A DNA stretch of 64,000 nt, taken from Pycnopodia helianthoides (taxonomy: Eukaryota; Echinodermata; Asteroidea; Forcipulatida; Asteriidae). The DNA lies in assembly GCA_032158295.1 (NCBI GenBank), contig CM063261.1, positions 5,011,001-5,075,000 of the forward strand, given 5' to 3'. How positions within the stretch are numbered: the first letter of the stretch is position 1; every line of letters begins with the position of its first letter. Positions 48,301 through 56,244 of the stretch are shown here, one piece after another. A model generated the notes under the pieces. The model made no database searches. It had not been told where the DNA came from and saw nothing but the letters and a program-made list of their open reading frames with translations. The translations under genes and the position numbers were made by a program.

Positions 48301-49623
48301 ATAAAATGTGGCTCAGTGCGGAATATATTTCTGGTAAACAGAACACACTCGCAGATATTGAGTCAAAAATATACATATAAAGATGGAGAGTGGACGCTGA
48401 AGCCACAATATTTCGACTTTAAGTCGGAACAATATCGGACCTGTTATTAATCTATTTGCATCAAAATTGAATAACCGTGTTAGGACGCATGTTTCTTGGA
48501 AACATAGTTCAGAAGCAATTGATTTATACACAATTATGATAATATTGGAAACAAAAAGTATTTAATGTCGGATGCTGGCTGGTAAGCGCTAACCCACGTA
48601 ATCCATTTCGTTTGTCATGATGGTCGGTAGAATCACAATCAAACTTCGCCTAATAAGTAAGACTCATTTAATTTGTTCGATTTTGTTTTTTAACGACAGT
48701 GACCTTTCCGTCAGACCTATTGAGGCGTAGTATTTTCACGAAGTGACCTATCACAATAGGTCTCAAATATTCTGCGGGCAAAAGTCGTTTTTTCTTTTTC
48801 ACGAATTGACGTCTTGTTGTTTAGGAATGTATAACTCATAAATAGTTGCAGGAATAACAGATTGACAGTTCTGTACGAATAAAGTAGTCTAGTCAGCTAA
48901 TTTTTGTCTTAAAAACACGGATATTTTGGCTGTGGGCAAGATAGGTAGTTTTGCGGTATGAGTGATATAAAAAAAAAGTTTGCAACAGAAAAAATGCCAA
49001 TGAGATGTTCGTAGAAAAATTACGATGACATTGACGAATCACTTGAAATACCTGAAGTACTTTTGTTCACATGGTAATAGTTTAATTAATGTTGTTTTGT
49101 TCTTTTACCCAGGGCTTTTTCACAATTCATTCGTTAATAATTTATTGTGTACATTATTAATACATAAAAGCATTGAAGTGAAAATGCAGTTTAGATTAGA
49201 TGTATTGAACGAAATTAAACAAAATTTGGACAGCATTTTGCATAACGGTAAAAGACCAGGTTTGCAACATTCCTTTCTGTCTCAACATAGATAATTCAAC
49301 AGAATACTACTCAAACATTGTTTAAATTTAGTAATTTTATTTAGTATTGACAGTGGTTAAAATGTGATGCCGACTTACTTTTTGTACTCTTATACAAAAC
49401 GATTATTCCCATCATGTTGGTTTCACTGTTGTTGACTTGTTCAAAGCTACATATGTTTTACTTGCAGGTGTTCGATGGTAACCTTGGGAATAGTAACACC
49501 CCAGTCACCAATATGTTCGATCAGAGCATCGTGGCGAACATAGTGCGTATTATGCCCGTATCGTACACGAGTGGCATTGCTCTACGGCTTGAGTTGCTTG
49601 GATGTTACACTGAAGCTGAATAA
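25364..49623 (+). CDS. Secreted F5/8-type-C (discoidin) domain protein, five exons
   Basis: Exons: 25364-25409, 38161-38391, 46054-46180, 46501-46669, 49468-49623. All introns are GT-AG and phases agree (1,1,2,0); total 729 nt, 242 residues. Residues 1-~23 form a signal peptide (hydrophobic LATLMVSALSGAIVV). Residues ~26-93 are a module with three Cys (QFC, DPC, FGC) that I cannot assign. Residues 96-237 are a full F5/8C domain, starting CFDPEPLGLEDGSIPDSRIS, with WLEVDLS, VVSGVITQGG, FDGN...NTPVTNMFD and IALRLELLGC; the bounding Cys96 and Cys237 are expected to pair. F5/8C domains bind glycans or phospholipids on cell surfaces, so an extracellular lectin or adhesion role is likely but inferred. 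The exon 4 acceptor is uncertain: 46501 or 46510, both in frame. Introns 1 and 2 are swollen by transposons. Confidence 0.88.
25620..26110 (+). pseudogene. Non-LTR retrotransposon RT remnant
   Basis: An open stretch (25698-26051) carries TIDHDLLLFKLSKYDV, matching the RT palm region after the first catalytic Asp. Further on is KFADDVVIY, matching the catalytic (F/Y)ADD box. The segment between them, normally including SGVPQGS, is replaced by unrelated-looking sequence, and the frame breaks after NNRLCI. A decayed CR1/jockey-like LINE piece in intron 1, sense to the gene. Confidence 0.7.
26215..26715. repeat. Minisatellite, ~19-30 bp units with TGTCCGAC core
   Basis: Units of CATTATGTCCGACGTGGAC are exact four to five times at 26255-26350. 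They then pass into longer, more diverged AACCATTATGTCC(G/A)AC(C/A) units to about 26700. The open frames through it are artefacts of the repeat. Confidence 0.9.
26836..26945. repeat. Dispersed repeat terminus (copy at 47695-47805)
   Basis: TTAAAGGGACACACCGGTTA, then ACTGTTTACC, TTTAGTGATGTGG and TTAGATGGTTGTTGTAAAAA, recur at 47695-47805 as GAGGGGCACACTGGTTTACT and so on. It looks like one end of a TTAA-type MITE; the other end is not found here. Confidence 0.65.
26946..28189. other. Helitron-like scraps and unassigned intron sequence
   Basis: 26946-27240 contains subfamily A-type blocks (GGACCGAAAGTAAAGGTCAA, TTTATGACATGTGGTTCAGG, TGACACCCGATGACGTCATG). From about 27480 to 28190 I see nothing recognisable apart from AT-rich DNA. 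Confidence 0.45.
28190..28739 (+). mobile_element. Helitron-like B fragment
   Basis: Contains GTTGTGGCGTCATGATGA, ACTTCCGGTCGTACCGGAAG, the AACTCGAGAAGTACT block and CTTCCTGTTCCAACCGGAAG in subfamily B order. No intact ends. Confidence 0.5.
28740..29272 (+). mobile_element. Helitron-like 3' part with (AC)n expansion
   Basis: Reverse-complement partner of 22010-22560. An (AC)n tract at about 28881-28930 replaces a short TGTGTGT in the mate. The 3' end has TTGTT...AACAA pairing, then CTAG at 29269-29272 followed by T. Confidence 0.6.
29273..30256 (+). mobile_element. Helitron-like element B (short)
   Basis: Starts immediately after CTAG with the TTTTATTTTTCTTCTCAGCT 5' signature. It carries TGACGTCATCAGG and the CTGTTCCGCTCCACTGACC block, and ends with CCGAACACCTAGTG, a TTTGT/ACAAA stem and CTAG at 30253-30256. 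Head-to-tail with its left neighbour. Confidence 0.65.
30257..31170 (-). mobile_element. Helitron-like element B, 5' half with hairpin array
   Basis: Minus-oriented subfamily B sequence (30257-30830) running into its 5' side. There lie three copies of GAGTTGTTCGCGCTGTTGCA + CGAACACCTC (30848-30989) and three copies of a stem-loop with AGCTGTTTCGCTGCGC and its complement (31009-31160). The open frame across 30903-31208 is produced by these repeats. Confidence 0.65.
31171..31289. repeat. TTAA-type dispersed repeat end
   Basis: GGCCCTGTACACTATTGGTA and CAGATTCACTCATAACTTTC parallel the repeat end at 63182 (GGCCCTCTACACTATTGGTA, CAGATTCACACATGAAAC). Truncated by the Ty3 element. Confidence 0.6.
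31318..32542 (-). pseudogene. Ty3/gypsy integrase, interrupted
   Basis: The zinc-binding end (W...CLLCAKHK near 32190) leads into the core start, VAIDITGPFPETEAGN with the first catalytic Asp. A stop lies in the CD-containing stretch near 31925, before the TTPYHPQSDGQAERFN region (31810-31860) with the catalytic Glu. The tail (31318-31638) has a Pro-rich, VxL-type chromodomain-free end reading VVHTNLLKP near 31300. Confidence 0.85.
32628..33270 (-). pseudogene. Ty3/gypsy reverse transcriptase, frameshifted and mutated at the active site
   Basis: Contains GVIKPATGPWASPIVLVRKK, FSTLDLASGYWQVPM (first catalytic Asp) and MPFG, then a frame change near 32815 to LCNAPSTFERL. The catalytic box reads VYLDNIIVY instead of (Y/F)xDD: the second Asp is Asn, through AAC at complement of 32721-32723. 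Loss of this metal ligand should abolish polymerase activity. Confidence 0.9.
33735..34104 (-). pseudogene. Ty3/gypsy aspartic protease fragment
   Basis: Active-site region VLVDTGAPVSLL near 34045-34080, then, after a frame change, the LLLGLDFL motif (33800s) that follows the protease fold in Ty3 polyproteins. Broken by a frameshift near 33930-33960. Confidence 0.82.
34264..34657 (-). pseudogene. Ty3/gypsy gag fragment (nucleocapsid)
   Basis: The C-terminal part contains a canonical CCHC knuckle, CFNCKEWGHIKPYC (C-X2-C-X4-H-X4-C), about 40 nt from the end of the frame. An overlapping upstream frame (34454-34657) precedes it with a frame change. RNA-packaging role by family. Confidence 0.8.
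35070..35215 (-). repeat. Triplicated leader repeat in the Ty3/gypsy element
   Basis: CTCGGTCAAACCACTGCCGT-like blocks recur three times (about 35072, 35129, 35187) in the untranslated leader between LTR and gag, spaced about 57 bp. Confidence 0.7.
35354..35683 (-). repeat. 5' LTR of the Ty3/gypsy element
   Basis: 330 bp bounded by TGTAACGCG and TCGCTACA on the plus strand, i.e. TG...CA with TGTA/TACA ends. On the element strand it has an AATAAA signal (35381-35386) shortly before the 3' end. The adjacent internal sequence TTGGCGGCAGCGCTTAG has the look of the primer-binding region of Ty3 elements. No second LTR is present, so boundaries rest on the end motifs only. Confidence 0.7.
35684..36462 (+). 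mobile_element. Helitron-like fragment with CTAG end
   Basis: 35920-36380 has TGACGTCATCTGG, the CATACCTC and ACTTCCGGT blocks. It ends ACCGAACACCTTGTTTTAGG then CTAG (36459-36462) followed by TTTT. The terminal stem is reduced. 35684-35900 is unassigned. Confidence 0.45.
36463..38160. other. Intron 1 remainder, unassigned
   Basis: No gene or element recognised. A C run lies near 37126-37136 and a long G run near 37848-37859 after (TG)n. Confidence 0.45.
38161..38391 (+). CDS. Discoidin gene exon 2 (N-terminal Cys module)
   Basis: Acceptor TTACGTTTCAG, donor AAAG|GTACAA, phase 1 on both sides. Symmetric phase makes it a shuffleable module. It codes the end of the signal peptide and a three-Cys module including HRQGAPYYLEKIVIRMREFF. 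A diverged copy of this exon lies at 61184-61407. Confidence 0.88.
38558..38951. mobile_element. TTAA-flanked MITE
   Basis: TTAAAGGAACATTACAGAAT at the left and ATTCTGTAATGTTCCTTTAA at the right are perfect inverted repeats continuing to GGT/ACC (24 bp), with TTAA at both ends. 394 bp, non-coding, in intron 2. Confidence 0.92.
39239..39470. repeat. (CAACAG)n / (CAACGG)n microsatellite
   Basis: Nearly pure AGCAAC/GGCAAC repeat. Frames of Ser/Asn, Ala/Thr and, antisense, Leu/Val are artefacts. Confidence 0.92.
39625..39735. repeat. Short inverted-repeat cluster
   Basis: CCTCGAAATCATTTCGTTCC, CTCGAAAAATATTTCGAGGG and AAGGGAACGAAATAATATTT are mutually complementary and can fold into stems. Confidence 0.7.
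39955..41750 (+). mobile_element. Helitron-like element A (3' end missing)
   Basis: The 5' side has three degenerate AGCTGTTCCGAC...CGGAACAG hairpin units (39960-40112), each followed by a CGTCGAGATTTT block. Then come (ATT)n, TTCTTTCTTTCCCTAAAACC and CATAATGTCCCTC. The 3' portion has six ETS-palindrome units (41040-41690). No stem-CTAG end; the next element's 5' signature starts near 41760. Confidence 0.7.
42480..42760 (+). other. Exon-like segment conserved in two element copies
   Basis: Reads through GTTTTTCAGATTCAGCGTGA, ACCGCCTGGGTTTTGGGACG, TTTGCGCTGGGAAACCCGTT and TTATGCAAATGCATTTCTAC, ending near GGTGAAGAG. The parallel at 57810-58080 has the same order (TTTCAGCGTGAACGTAGAAA, GTTTTGGGACGGTTGTGGGG). 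The frames are not preserved between copies, so a non-coding or decayed exon is more likely than a protein. Confidence 0.4.
42950..44265. repeat. Three diverged copies of a ~450-600 bp unit
   Basis: Copies at about 42950-43260, 43400-43890 and 44040-44270 share TTTTTAAGGTTATTTTTxAA, CAACCxxxCATGxxGATC, TTTTGACTTTGCGCAxTxAA, AAATAAACGAGCATG and GGAGCGCCCCCTAGCGTTC. The middle copy contains the MITE at 43478-43636. Confidence 0.75.
43478..43636. mobile_element. Short MITE with ~50-bp inverted repeats
   Basis: AAGCCCGGTTCATACTTCCT and onward to GAATATTGACGTCA pairs with TGACGTCAATATTTACTTCG...GAATGAACCGGGCTT. About 159 bp, nearly all stem. A half-copy (TGACGTCAATATTCGCTTCG) occurs at 58350-58385. 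Confidence 0.88.
44695..45828 (+). mobile_element. Helitron-like element, C 5' end with A 3' end
   Basis: 5' signature TTTTTTGTTTCTGTCCAAAT + CCCATTGCATTTGTGCACG, then subfamily A 3' sequence (GGTCCAAACAGGAAGCTCAA, GAACCACATGTCCTAAAGTC). It ends with CGGAACAGCTT, stem GTGTTTGT/ACAAACAC and CTAG (45825-45828) then TTT. Confidence 0.65.
46054..46180 (+). CDS. Discoidin gene exon 3 (F5/8C start)
   Basis: Acceptor CATATCCTAG, donor CATT|GTGAGT. Codes DVCFDPEPLGLEDGSIPDSR and on to GRLNGRYWAP, the classic first strands of an F5/8C domain. Confidence 0.92.
46501..46669 (+). CDS. Discoidin gene exon 4 (F5/8C core)
   Basis: Codes SNAWLEVDLSMSTVVSGVIT and on to KYKVKYKKLPSSDF...DGTIM. The acceptor is either AAAAAG before 46501 or TTAAG before 46510 (adds or drops three residues); both lack a strong pyrimidine tract. 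Donor ATG|GTACAT. Confidence 0.85.
46670..47985. other. Intron 4, first part; includes a hairpin
   Basis: No additional gene recognised. A G run lies at 47236-47255. Arms 47347-47381 and 47534-47569 are near-perfect reverse complements (CCTTCGTGGCTTGGACAGCT versus its mate). A repeat shared with 26836 lies at 47695-47805. Confidence 0.5.
47347..47569. repeat. Inverted repeat, ~35-bp arms
   Basis: TTTTGTCAATGCCTTCGTGG on the left pairs with CGAAGGCAATTGACCAAAG on the right, continuing through TTGGACAGCTTCG/CGAAGCTGTCCGA. Loop about 150 bp with a smaller stem (CTACCGTAAAAGGGTAG). Confidence 0.8.
47990..48610 (+). pseudogene. DIRS-type retrotransposon RNase H fragment
   Basis: Translated pieces show GASKGG, NWTSQESKVHINYLKLLS, then an open block 48171-48380 with DSTTAVAHINNMG and EIWIWIKEHKMWLSAEYISG + KQNTLAD. 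These are the RNase H signatures of DIRS-like (tyrosine-recombinase) elements. After a frame change the following GPVINLFASKLNNRV + VSWKHSSEA matches the region downstream of RNase H. Stops and frameshifts mean it is inactive. Sense-oriented in intron 4. Confidence 0.85.
48611..49467. other. Intron 4, last part; unassigned
   Basis: AT-rich. One open stretch (49025-49294) has no recognisable domain and I do not call it a gene. Ends in the exon 5 acceptor. Confidence 0.45.
49468..49623 (+). CDS. Discoidin gene exon 5 (F5/8C end, stop)
   Basis: Acceptor TTTTACTTGCAG; codes VFDGNLGNSNTPVTNMFDQS, then RIMPVSYTSGIALRLELLGC and a short YTEAE tail; TAA at 49621. The final Cys closes the domain. Confidence 0.92.
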   Translation: MFDGNLGNSNTPVTNMFDQSIVANIVRIMPVSYTSGIALRLELLGCYTEAE

Positions 49624-52583
49624 TGAAAATAGCTAGTAATTGTCTGCAATATTTATTTGCTGCTCGTCAACAAAACTTGTTTACTCCGCCATGTTTTTCC
49701 TCAAAATTTTTGTTCCATAAGTTCCCTGTTGAAACGAAACCAAACAGCCTGATAAAAGTCTAGTCCGGTGGTCTGATTCATTGACACATAAATTGACATC
49801 CAACCAACCGGACTTGTTTAATTCCCTCAGGGCAACTATAGAGCCCAGCTGTTAAGGTTATAGAATTAGGTCGCTTTTGGAAGCACAAGGTATTCGATCA
49901 CCCTGTCAAGCCAGCTGCATGGATCTATACATCTACATCTATGCTGGTACTCGTCAACACCTTTCAGTAACTAAACGAGGGATCACAGTTTACGCGGGTT
50001 TTTGGTTTGGTCATACAAATATGATGTCTTGGTTTTATGTAGACTGTTGCAAGGGATTTCGAGGTGTTACTGCATAGTATTCAAACCTACTGTAAAAAAC
50101 AGTGCCATCACGTAACGGTGGCCGACCTGCACCGCACGGTCGCATAATATGAGCAGAATATGTTATAATTACAACATTTTCTCTTGGTCATGTATAAAAC
50201 AAGGTTTGATGGAAGGTGTTTTCTGGGTTCTAGAGGGCCTCTATCCTCTTTTTTTTTTTTTTTTTTTTTTAGACCATTTGTAAATGGATTGTGTTCATCA
50301 TAATTAAACAAATTGCACCTTATTCAAACGTACGTCCCCAAAACACCAATAAGTAACAGAGGTCATAGAATGTCATGCTCAACCGCAGGGTTTTAACATG
50401 GTGAACTCTTCAGATCACATCATACTTGTATGACAAATTTGCATTATGGCTCATCTAAATATTATCAAAATATGAGTTGAAGGTTGACCTAATACCCACT
50501 TACTAGTTGGACCTCGAGGGGGAACGGGAACAAAAATCTCAAAGTGTCATCTTACTTTAAGCGTACAGGAGATAATTTTGGGACGGTCACACTTATTTTA
50601 AATAAAGTCGAGATAAAGTCGAGCAGTAAGGCGATTATTCTGACGTTGAATGGCACATTTGTAGTGATTGTTATTCAACAAAAGTCAGCTAGTATTCGAG
50701 TAACACTGTATATATATTTTTTTTTACTTCTTTATAATTCACAGTCTCTTAAAGTCGGTAGGTTTTTTCCAGTTTTACTCTTATGACTTTGGGTATTGCC
50801 TATAGGTTAATTCAAGCTTTTGTGTTTGCTTAACTAATTAAGTTCTATAATTTGGTTTCATCTACCATTGCATTGACAATTGACATATCGGGTTTGTACA
50901 CAAAGAATACTGGCTGAGATTTTCCTGCCCCCTCTCAAATCACTGACCCCTGTTGATTGATGTCACGCTTGTTGAATTTAACTTCCTTTGAGTAAATGTG
51001 GGGAAACGGCCCTATTTTCTTGTAACTTGTAATCCTTATCGATAAAGGGCAGTGTTTACCGCTTAGTTTTTTTTTTCGCGGGCTAAACTTTTAGTCATTC
51101 ATTTACCGTCATAATAGACCTTTCTTTTGTTGATCAACAAACCGCGCTGGTTGACATGGATGGCATGGAGGGCCGAATGTTAGCAAAACGTTTAATCGCG
51201 GGTACAGACGTTGTGACCAAACTCAACATTTTCTGCAAACGTTTCATAAATTAAATATACATCTTATGATTGGCTGCTTTGTTTCCAACAAATGCAACAT
51301 CTTTTATATTTTGTGTATAAAACATTGTTACAAACTGTGGCTATCCGTTTTTTCATTGCATTTATGGTTTCCCATAGTTTTCCAACAATAGTTGCCAAAA
51401 AACCTTGGGCTGTGACGTTGCAAAAGAACAGTGTATAAGTTGCTTTCCGCTATACTAAAATGATGCACCATTCTATTAGGATGGGTACTCTCTTTAAAGT
51501 ATTGTTATCTAAGAGCTGTCCCACAAGTTATTTTAACAATATTACAGCAGTGTAAATACAAAAGCACGATTCTTTTAGTAAATGAAGGTGTAGATTTGAT
51601 GTTTTTGCGTGCAGAACCGTCACACTTTGATGTGACACGGTTTGACCGAAGGCCAGGCCATTTTCTTTGGAAGGAAGCATCAAGATCACATCACATTCTT
51701 ACATACAATTTCACAATTTTGAGTTTGTTGAATAGCATAGACCGTCACTCTGACTATTTTTTGTCTAATCTTAACTCATTTAAGGGTAATTTTGTACTTC
51801 GAAAAATACTGTGAAAGGGAAGTAGCCTTGCACCGTAGGTTATACACATAGTTATATTCATTGTTTTACTTGACTGCATAGATTAGACGTATTACCTCGT
51901 TACAATCTGCAAAGGTCAATGTCTATATTAGTATAGTAGCAAGGGCGCCGCCATCTTGGTGGTTTGCGACACCTTTGATTGTTATTGCATGTACTTAAAA
52001 TAGATCATGTGTACATGTAAACGATTAATTAATTTTATCTTTTTTTGTTGGCTGAGGCTTTATTGGCCTATTTCTTGCCAACAGCTGGTGTTTAAAAAAA
52101 ATGATTGAATGAACGATAATCAATTGAAGAAACTACTCTTGGGTGTCTAGTGACTGTCCACAATCTGTGTGGTGACTCCAGCGTCTCTTTTTAAAGAGAA
52201 GAACACTATTCTACGGGCTTAAAGGGACTTCGCCATAGGCGGAGGGCTCCGTCCTCTACAAAAATAATGTGTTGAAAACAAAACCTCATTTATCCTTTAC
52301 TAGTCTAGTCGATCTAAGGTTTGACAACATATCAAAAGATAGAAAAAAGGAAATGGAAGAAATATGCCTAAGTTGCATGAATCAAAAATGGCCGCTTTTG
52401 CCCAAGTTTTAATTGATAATGTATGCACAGTAGCCCAGTTTTGGTACAAATGGAATCATTTCCACGTACCATTTGCAGAGATAAGCTCACTGAATATGTT
52501 CACTGAATAAGGTTACTTTATTACCACATAAGACAAGTAAAGACACATGGCGTTTGTACTGTGTGGCTTGAGCAGCCCTTTTA
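49624..52583 (+). other. 3' flank of the discoidin gene, unassigned
   Basis: Candidate polyadenylation signals are ATTAAA near 50302 and AATAAA at 50601-50606; nothing decides between them. A 22-T tract lies at 50251-50272. No other gene recognised; an open stretch at 51596-51814 lacks a domain or splice support. Confidence 0.4.
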
Positions 52584-53402
52584 TTAGCTGTTTCGACTTC
52601 TCTTAGAAGTCGGAGCAGGTTTTATTATTAGCTGTTCCGACCTTTCAGGCGGAACAGCTATTGTAATCGTCGAGATTTTTTTAATTATTTTTTTATTATT
52701 AGCTGTTCCGACCTGTTAGGGCGGAACAGCTATTGTAATCGTCGAGATTTTTTATATTTTTTTATTAGCTGCTCCGACCTGTTAGGGCGGAACAGCTATT
52801 GTAATCGTCGAGATTTAAAAAAATAAATTATTAGCTGTTCCGACCTGTTAGGGTGGAACAGCTATTGTAATCGTCGAGATTTTTATTTGTTTAATTATTA
52901 TTATTAGCTGTTCCGACCTTTCAGGCGGAACAGCTATTGTATTCGTCGAGATTTTTATTGTTTTTATTATTAGCTGTTCCGACCTGTTAGAGCGGAACAG
53001 GTATTGTAATCGTCGAGATTTTTTTTTTTTTTAGCTGTTCCGACCTGTTAGGGCGGAACAGCTATTGTAATCGTCGAGATTTTTATTTTTTTTATTATTA
53101 GCTGTTCCTACCTTTCAGGCGGAACAGCTATTGTATTCGTCGAGATTTTTATTATTTTTATTATTAGCTGTTCCGACCTGTTAGAGCGGAACAGCTATTG
53201 TAATCGTCGAGATTTTTTTTTTTTTTTTAGCTGTTCCGACCTGTTAGGGCGGAACAGCTATTGTAATCGTCGAGATTTTTAATATTTTTTATTAGCTGTT
53301 CCGACCTGTTACGGCGGAACAGCTATTGTAATCGTCGAGATTTTTTTTATAGTTTTTAGCTGTTCCGACCCGTTAGGGCGGAACAGCTATTCCAATCGTC
53401 AA
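52584..53402. repeat. 13-unit hairpin array (5' region of Helitron-like A)
   Basis: Units of about 62-70 bp: AGCTGTTCCGACCTGTTAGG + GCGGAACAGCT (perfect inverted ends), then ATTGTAATCGTCGAGATTTT and a variable T/ATT-rich spacer. Start points are near 52584, 52630, 52701, 52767, 52834, 52905, 52970, 53033, 53100, 53166, 53230, 53292 and 53356. Stem changes are sometimes compensated and sometimes not (TTCCTACC at 53105). Confidence 0.92.
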
Positions 53403-54915
53403 GATTTTTATTGATTTTGTTATATTATTATTATTCTTTCTAACCCCAAACCCTATTGACTTAACACATGACTTTTCTACTTGTCATATGCCCCTCTTAG
53501 AATTATCAGAAGTAGACAAATTATATACCATATGAAAGCTTATGCCCTGACGTAAGCTGAGGTGTAATTATATTAAGATGCTTAATTAATTATTCACGTG
53601 ACAGCTGTGTGAATAATTAATTAGTCCATTTTCTGTCCATCATATCTAAAGAAGTATACATCCTATCCTCAAACTTTTTTCAGTTATGGACTTGTCTTGT
53701 ATTGTAAATGGCAATTCTGGCCTAACATTTGCCATCACGTCATCATGACTTCACTTTTTTGCGCGTTTTCTATCTGTGTACAAAACCAAAGGCTCTAAAA
53801 AAAACAATGTTAAAAACAACATTTCAGAATAAGTTACAAGTTACTTTAATAATACACAAATCATGTTTAAAACACAAATGCTTTTACTAAGAGTTATTCC
53901 AGGCCATTAAAAATAATCAAATACAATGTAGTTTCATGATAATTAACAATTTAAGATTGAAAAATCTGACCCCATGAAACAAACTCTGTATTGCGCAATC
54001 AGGGCAATGAGTCGGAGATTGTGCCGGTGGACGAAGGTGGACCATCTGGTTTGTACACACCCCATTGGATTTGTGCGTGAACAACATATGATATGAAAAG
54101 TTAGGGTGTTTTTTGTAAAGGCATTTGATTGGGATAAGTTACAAACCATCTTGTTCTTTATAAAATTTATTAGTATGAAAAACACATTTTTGTCACTGTG
54201 ACGTCATCAGGTGTCAAATTACAGTAATTAAAAGTTTTATTTAGTTAATCTTTGCAGCACCATATCTCAAGAAGTACACAGCCGATTTTCAAACTTTTTC
54301 AGTTAAAGACCCCTTGGGCATTGGAGATTAACATGGGTTACCGTGACCCCATGTTGATCTTTACCTCCGGGTGAACCGGAAGTGGGACCATATCTCAAGA
54401 AGCACACAACCGATTTTCAATTTCTTTTCAGTTATAGATCCTTTGAGCATTAAAGATTAAACTTCGGTTACCGTGACCCCATGTTAACCTTGAATTCCGG
54501 GTCAACCGGAAGTGGGACCATATCTCAAGAACTACACAACCGATTTTCAATTTCTTTTCAGTTATAGACCCTTTAAGCATTAAAAATTGAATTTTGGTTA
54601 CCGTGACCCCATGTTGACCTTTACTTCCGGGTCAACCGGAAGTGGGACCATATCTCAAGAACTACACACCTGATTTTCAATTTCTTTTCAGTTATAGACT
54701 CTTTGAGCATTAAAGATTGAACTTGGGTTACCGTGACCCCAAGTTGACCTTTACAGGTCCAAACAGGAAGTTCAAATATCAAAAATCATATCTCCTGAAC
54801 CACATGTCACAAAGTCATAATCTTTGTGATAGTTGCTAGCCTGATACAGAGCGTTTAATCAAATTAAAACAAAACGGAACAGCTATGTGTTTGTCCACAA
54901 ACACTTAAGGTCTAG
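53403..54915 (+). mobile_element. Helitron-like element A, complete with hairpin array at its left
   Basis: (ATT)n, TTCTTTCTAACCCCAAACCC, TATTGACTTAACACATGACT and GCCCTGACGTAAG at the 5' side; four to five ETS-palindrome units (54270-54760). 3' end CGGAACAGCTAT, stem GTGTTTGT/ACAAACAC, CTAG at 54912-54915 and T run. With the array, the element covers 52584-54915. Confidence 0.78.
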
Positions 54916-55905
54916 TTTTTTTATTATTATTCTTTCTAACCCCAAACCCTATTGACTTAACACATGACTATTTTTCCTGTTATATGCCCCTCTTAGAATA
55001 ATCAGAAATAGACAAATCATACAGCAAATCAAAGCTTATGCCCTGACGCAAATTTTAGATGTAATTAGATTAGGATGCTTAATTATTTAATCACGTGATT
55101 CTCATTTGCATTTTTAATTAGTAAATCTTTGCAGCACCATATCTCAAGAAGTGCACGGGCGATTTTGAAAATTTTTTCAGTCATAGACTCCGTGGGCATT
55201 GGAGATTAGCCTTAGGTAATCGTAACCCCATGTTGACCTCAACTTCCGGTTCAACCGGACATGGGACCATATCTCAAGAATTATACAACCGATTTTCAAT
55301 TTTCCTTCAGTTATAGAGTCCTTAGCCATTAAATATTAACTTTGAAAAACCTTGACCCCAAGTTGACCTCTACTTACGGGTCAACCGGAAGTGGGACCAT
55401 ATCTCAATTAATATTCAACCAATTTTCATAATTTTTTCAGTCATAGACTTCTTTGGGCATTCGTGACCCCATGTTGACCTCTACTTCCGGGTCAATTGGA
55501 AGTGGGACCATATCTCAAGAATTATACAACCGATTTTCAAATTTTCTTCAGTTATAGACTCCTTAGGCATTAAATATTACTTTTGAAAAACCGTGACTCC
55601 AAGTTTACCTCTACTTCCGGGTCAACCGGAAAGGGGACCATATCTCAAGAACTATACAACCGATTTTTAATTTCTTTTCAGTTATGGATCCTTTGAGCAT
55701 GAAGCATTGAGCTTCGGTTACCATGACCCCATGCTGACCTTTACTTCCGGTCCAAACAGGAATTTTAAACAAATTAAAAATCATCTGAACCACATGTCAT
55801 AAAGTCATAATCTTTGTGATTTTTGCTAGCATAATGCAGAGCGTTTAATCAAATTACAACAAAACGGAACAGCTCTGTGTTTGTTCACAAACACCTGAGG
55901 TCTAG
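54916..55905 (+). mobile_element. Helitron-like element A, tandem copy 2
   Basis: Begins directly after CTAG with TTTTTTTATTATTATTCTTT + CTAACCCCAAACCC, without a hairpin array. It has five palindrome units and ends CTAG at 55902-55905. Confidence 0.78.
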
Positions 55906-56244
55906 TTATTATTATTCTTTCTTTCCCCAAACCCTATTGACTTAACACATGACTTCCGGGTCAACCGGAAAGGGGACCATATCTCAAGAACTATACAACC
56001 GATTTTCAATTTCTTTTCAGTTATGGATCCTTTGAGCATGAAGCATTGAGCTTCGGTTACCATGACCCCATGCTGACCTTTACTTCCGGTCCAAACAGGA
56101 ATTTTAAACAAATTAAAAATCATCTGAACCACATGTCATAAAGTCATAATCTTTGTGATTTTTGCTAGCATAATGCAGAGCGTTTAATCAAATTACAACA
56201 AAACGGAACAGCTCTGTGTTTGTTCACAAACACCTGAGGTCTAG
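55906..56244 (+). mobile_element. Helitron-like A, 339-bp tandem duplicate
   Basis: Sequence from about 55613 to 55951 repeats at 55952-56290 with offset exactly 339. By eye I noticed a single difference (GATTTTTAATTTC versus GATTTTCAATTTC). Ends in CTAG at 56241-56244. Confidence 0.85.

Noticed and set aside
49025..49294. 89-residue open frame in intron 4
   Set aside because: AT-driven composition, no motif, no conservation evidence in the window.
51596..51814. 72-residue open frame with a HFDVTRFDRRPGHFLW stretch
   Set aside because: No domain recognised, no splice partner and no second copy to show conservation.
52584..53402. CRISPR-like array (regular repeats with spacers)
   Set aside because: Spacers are T/ATT-rich low-complexity rather than unique, the context is a eukaryotic intron-bearing genome, and no cas genes are present.
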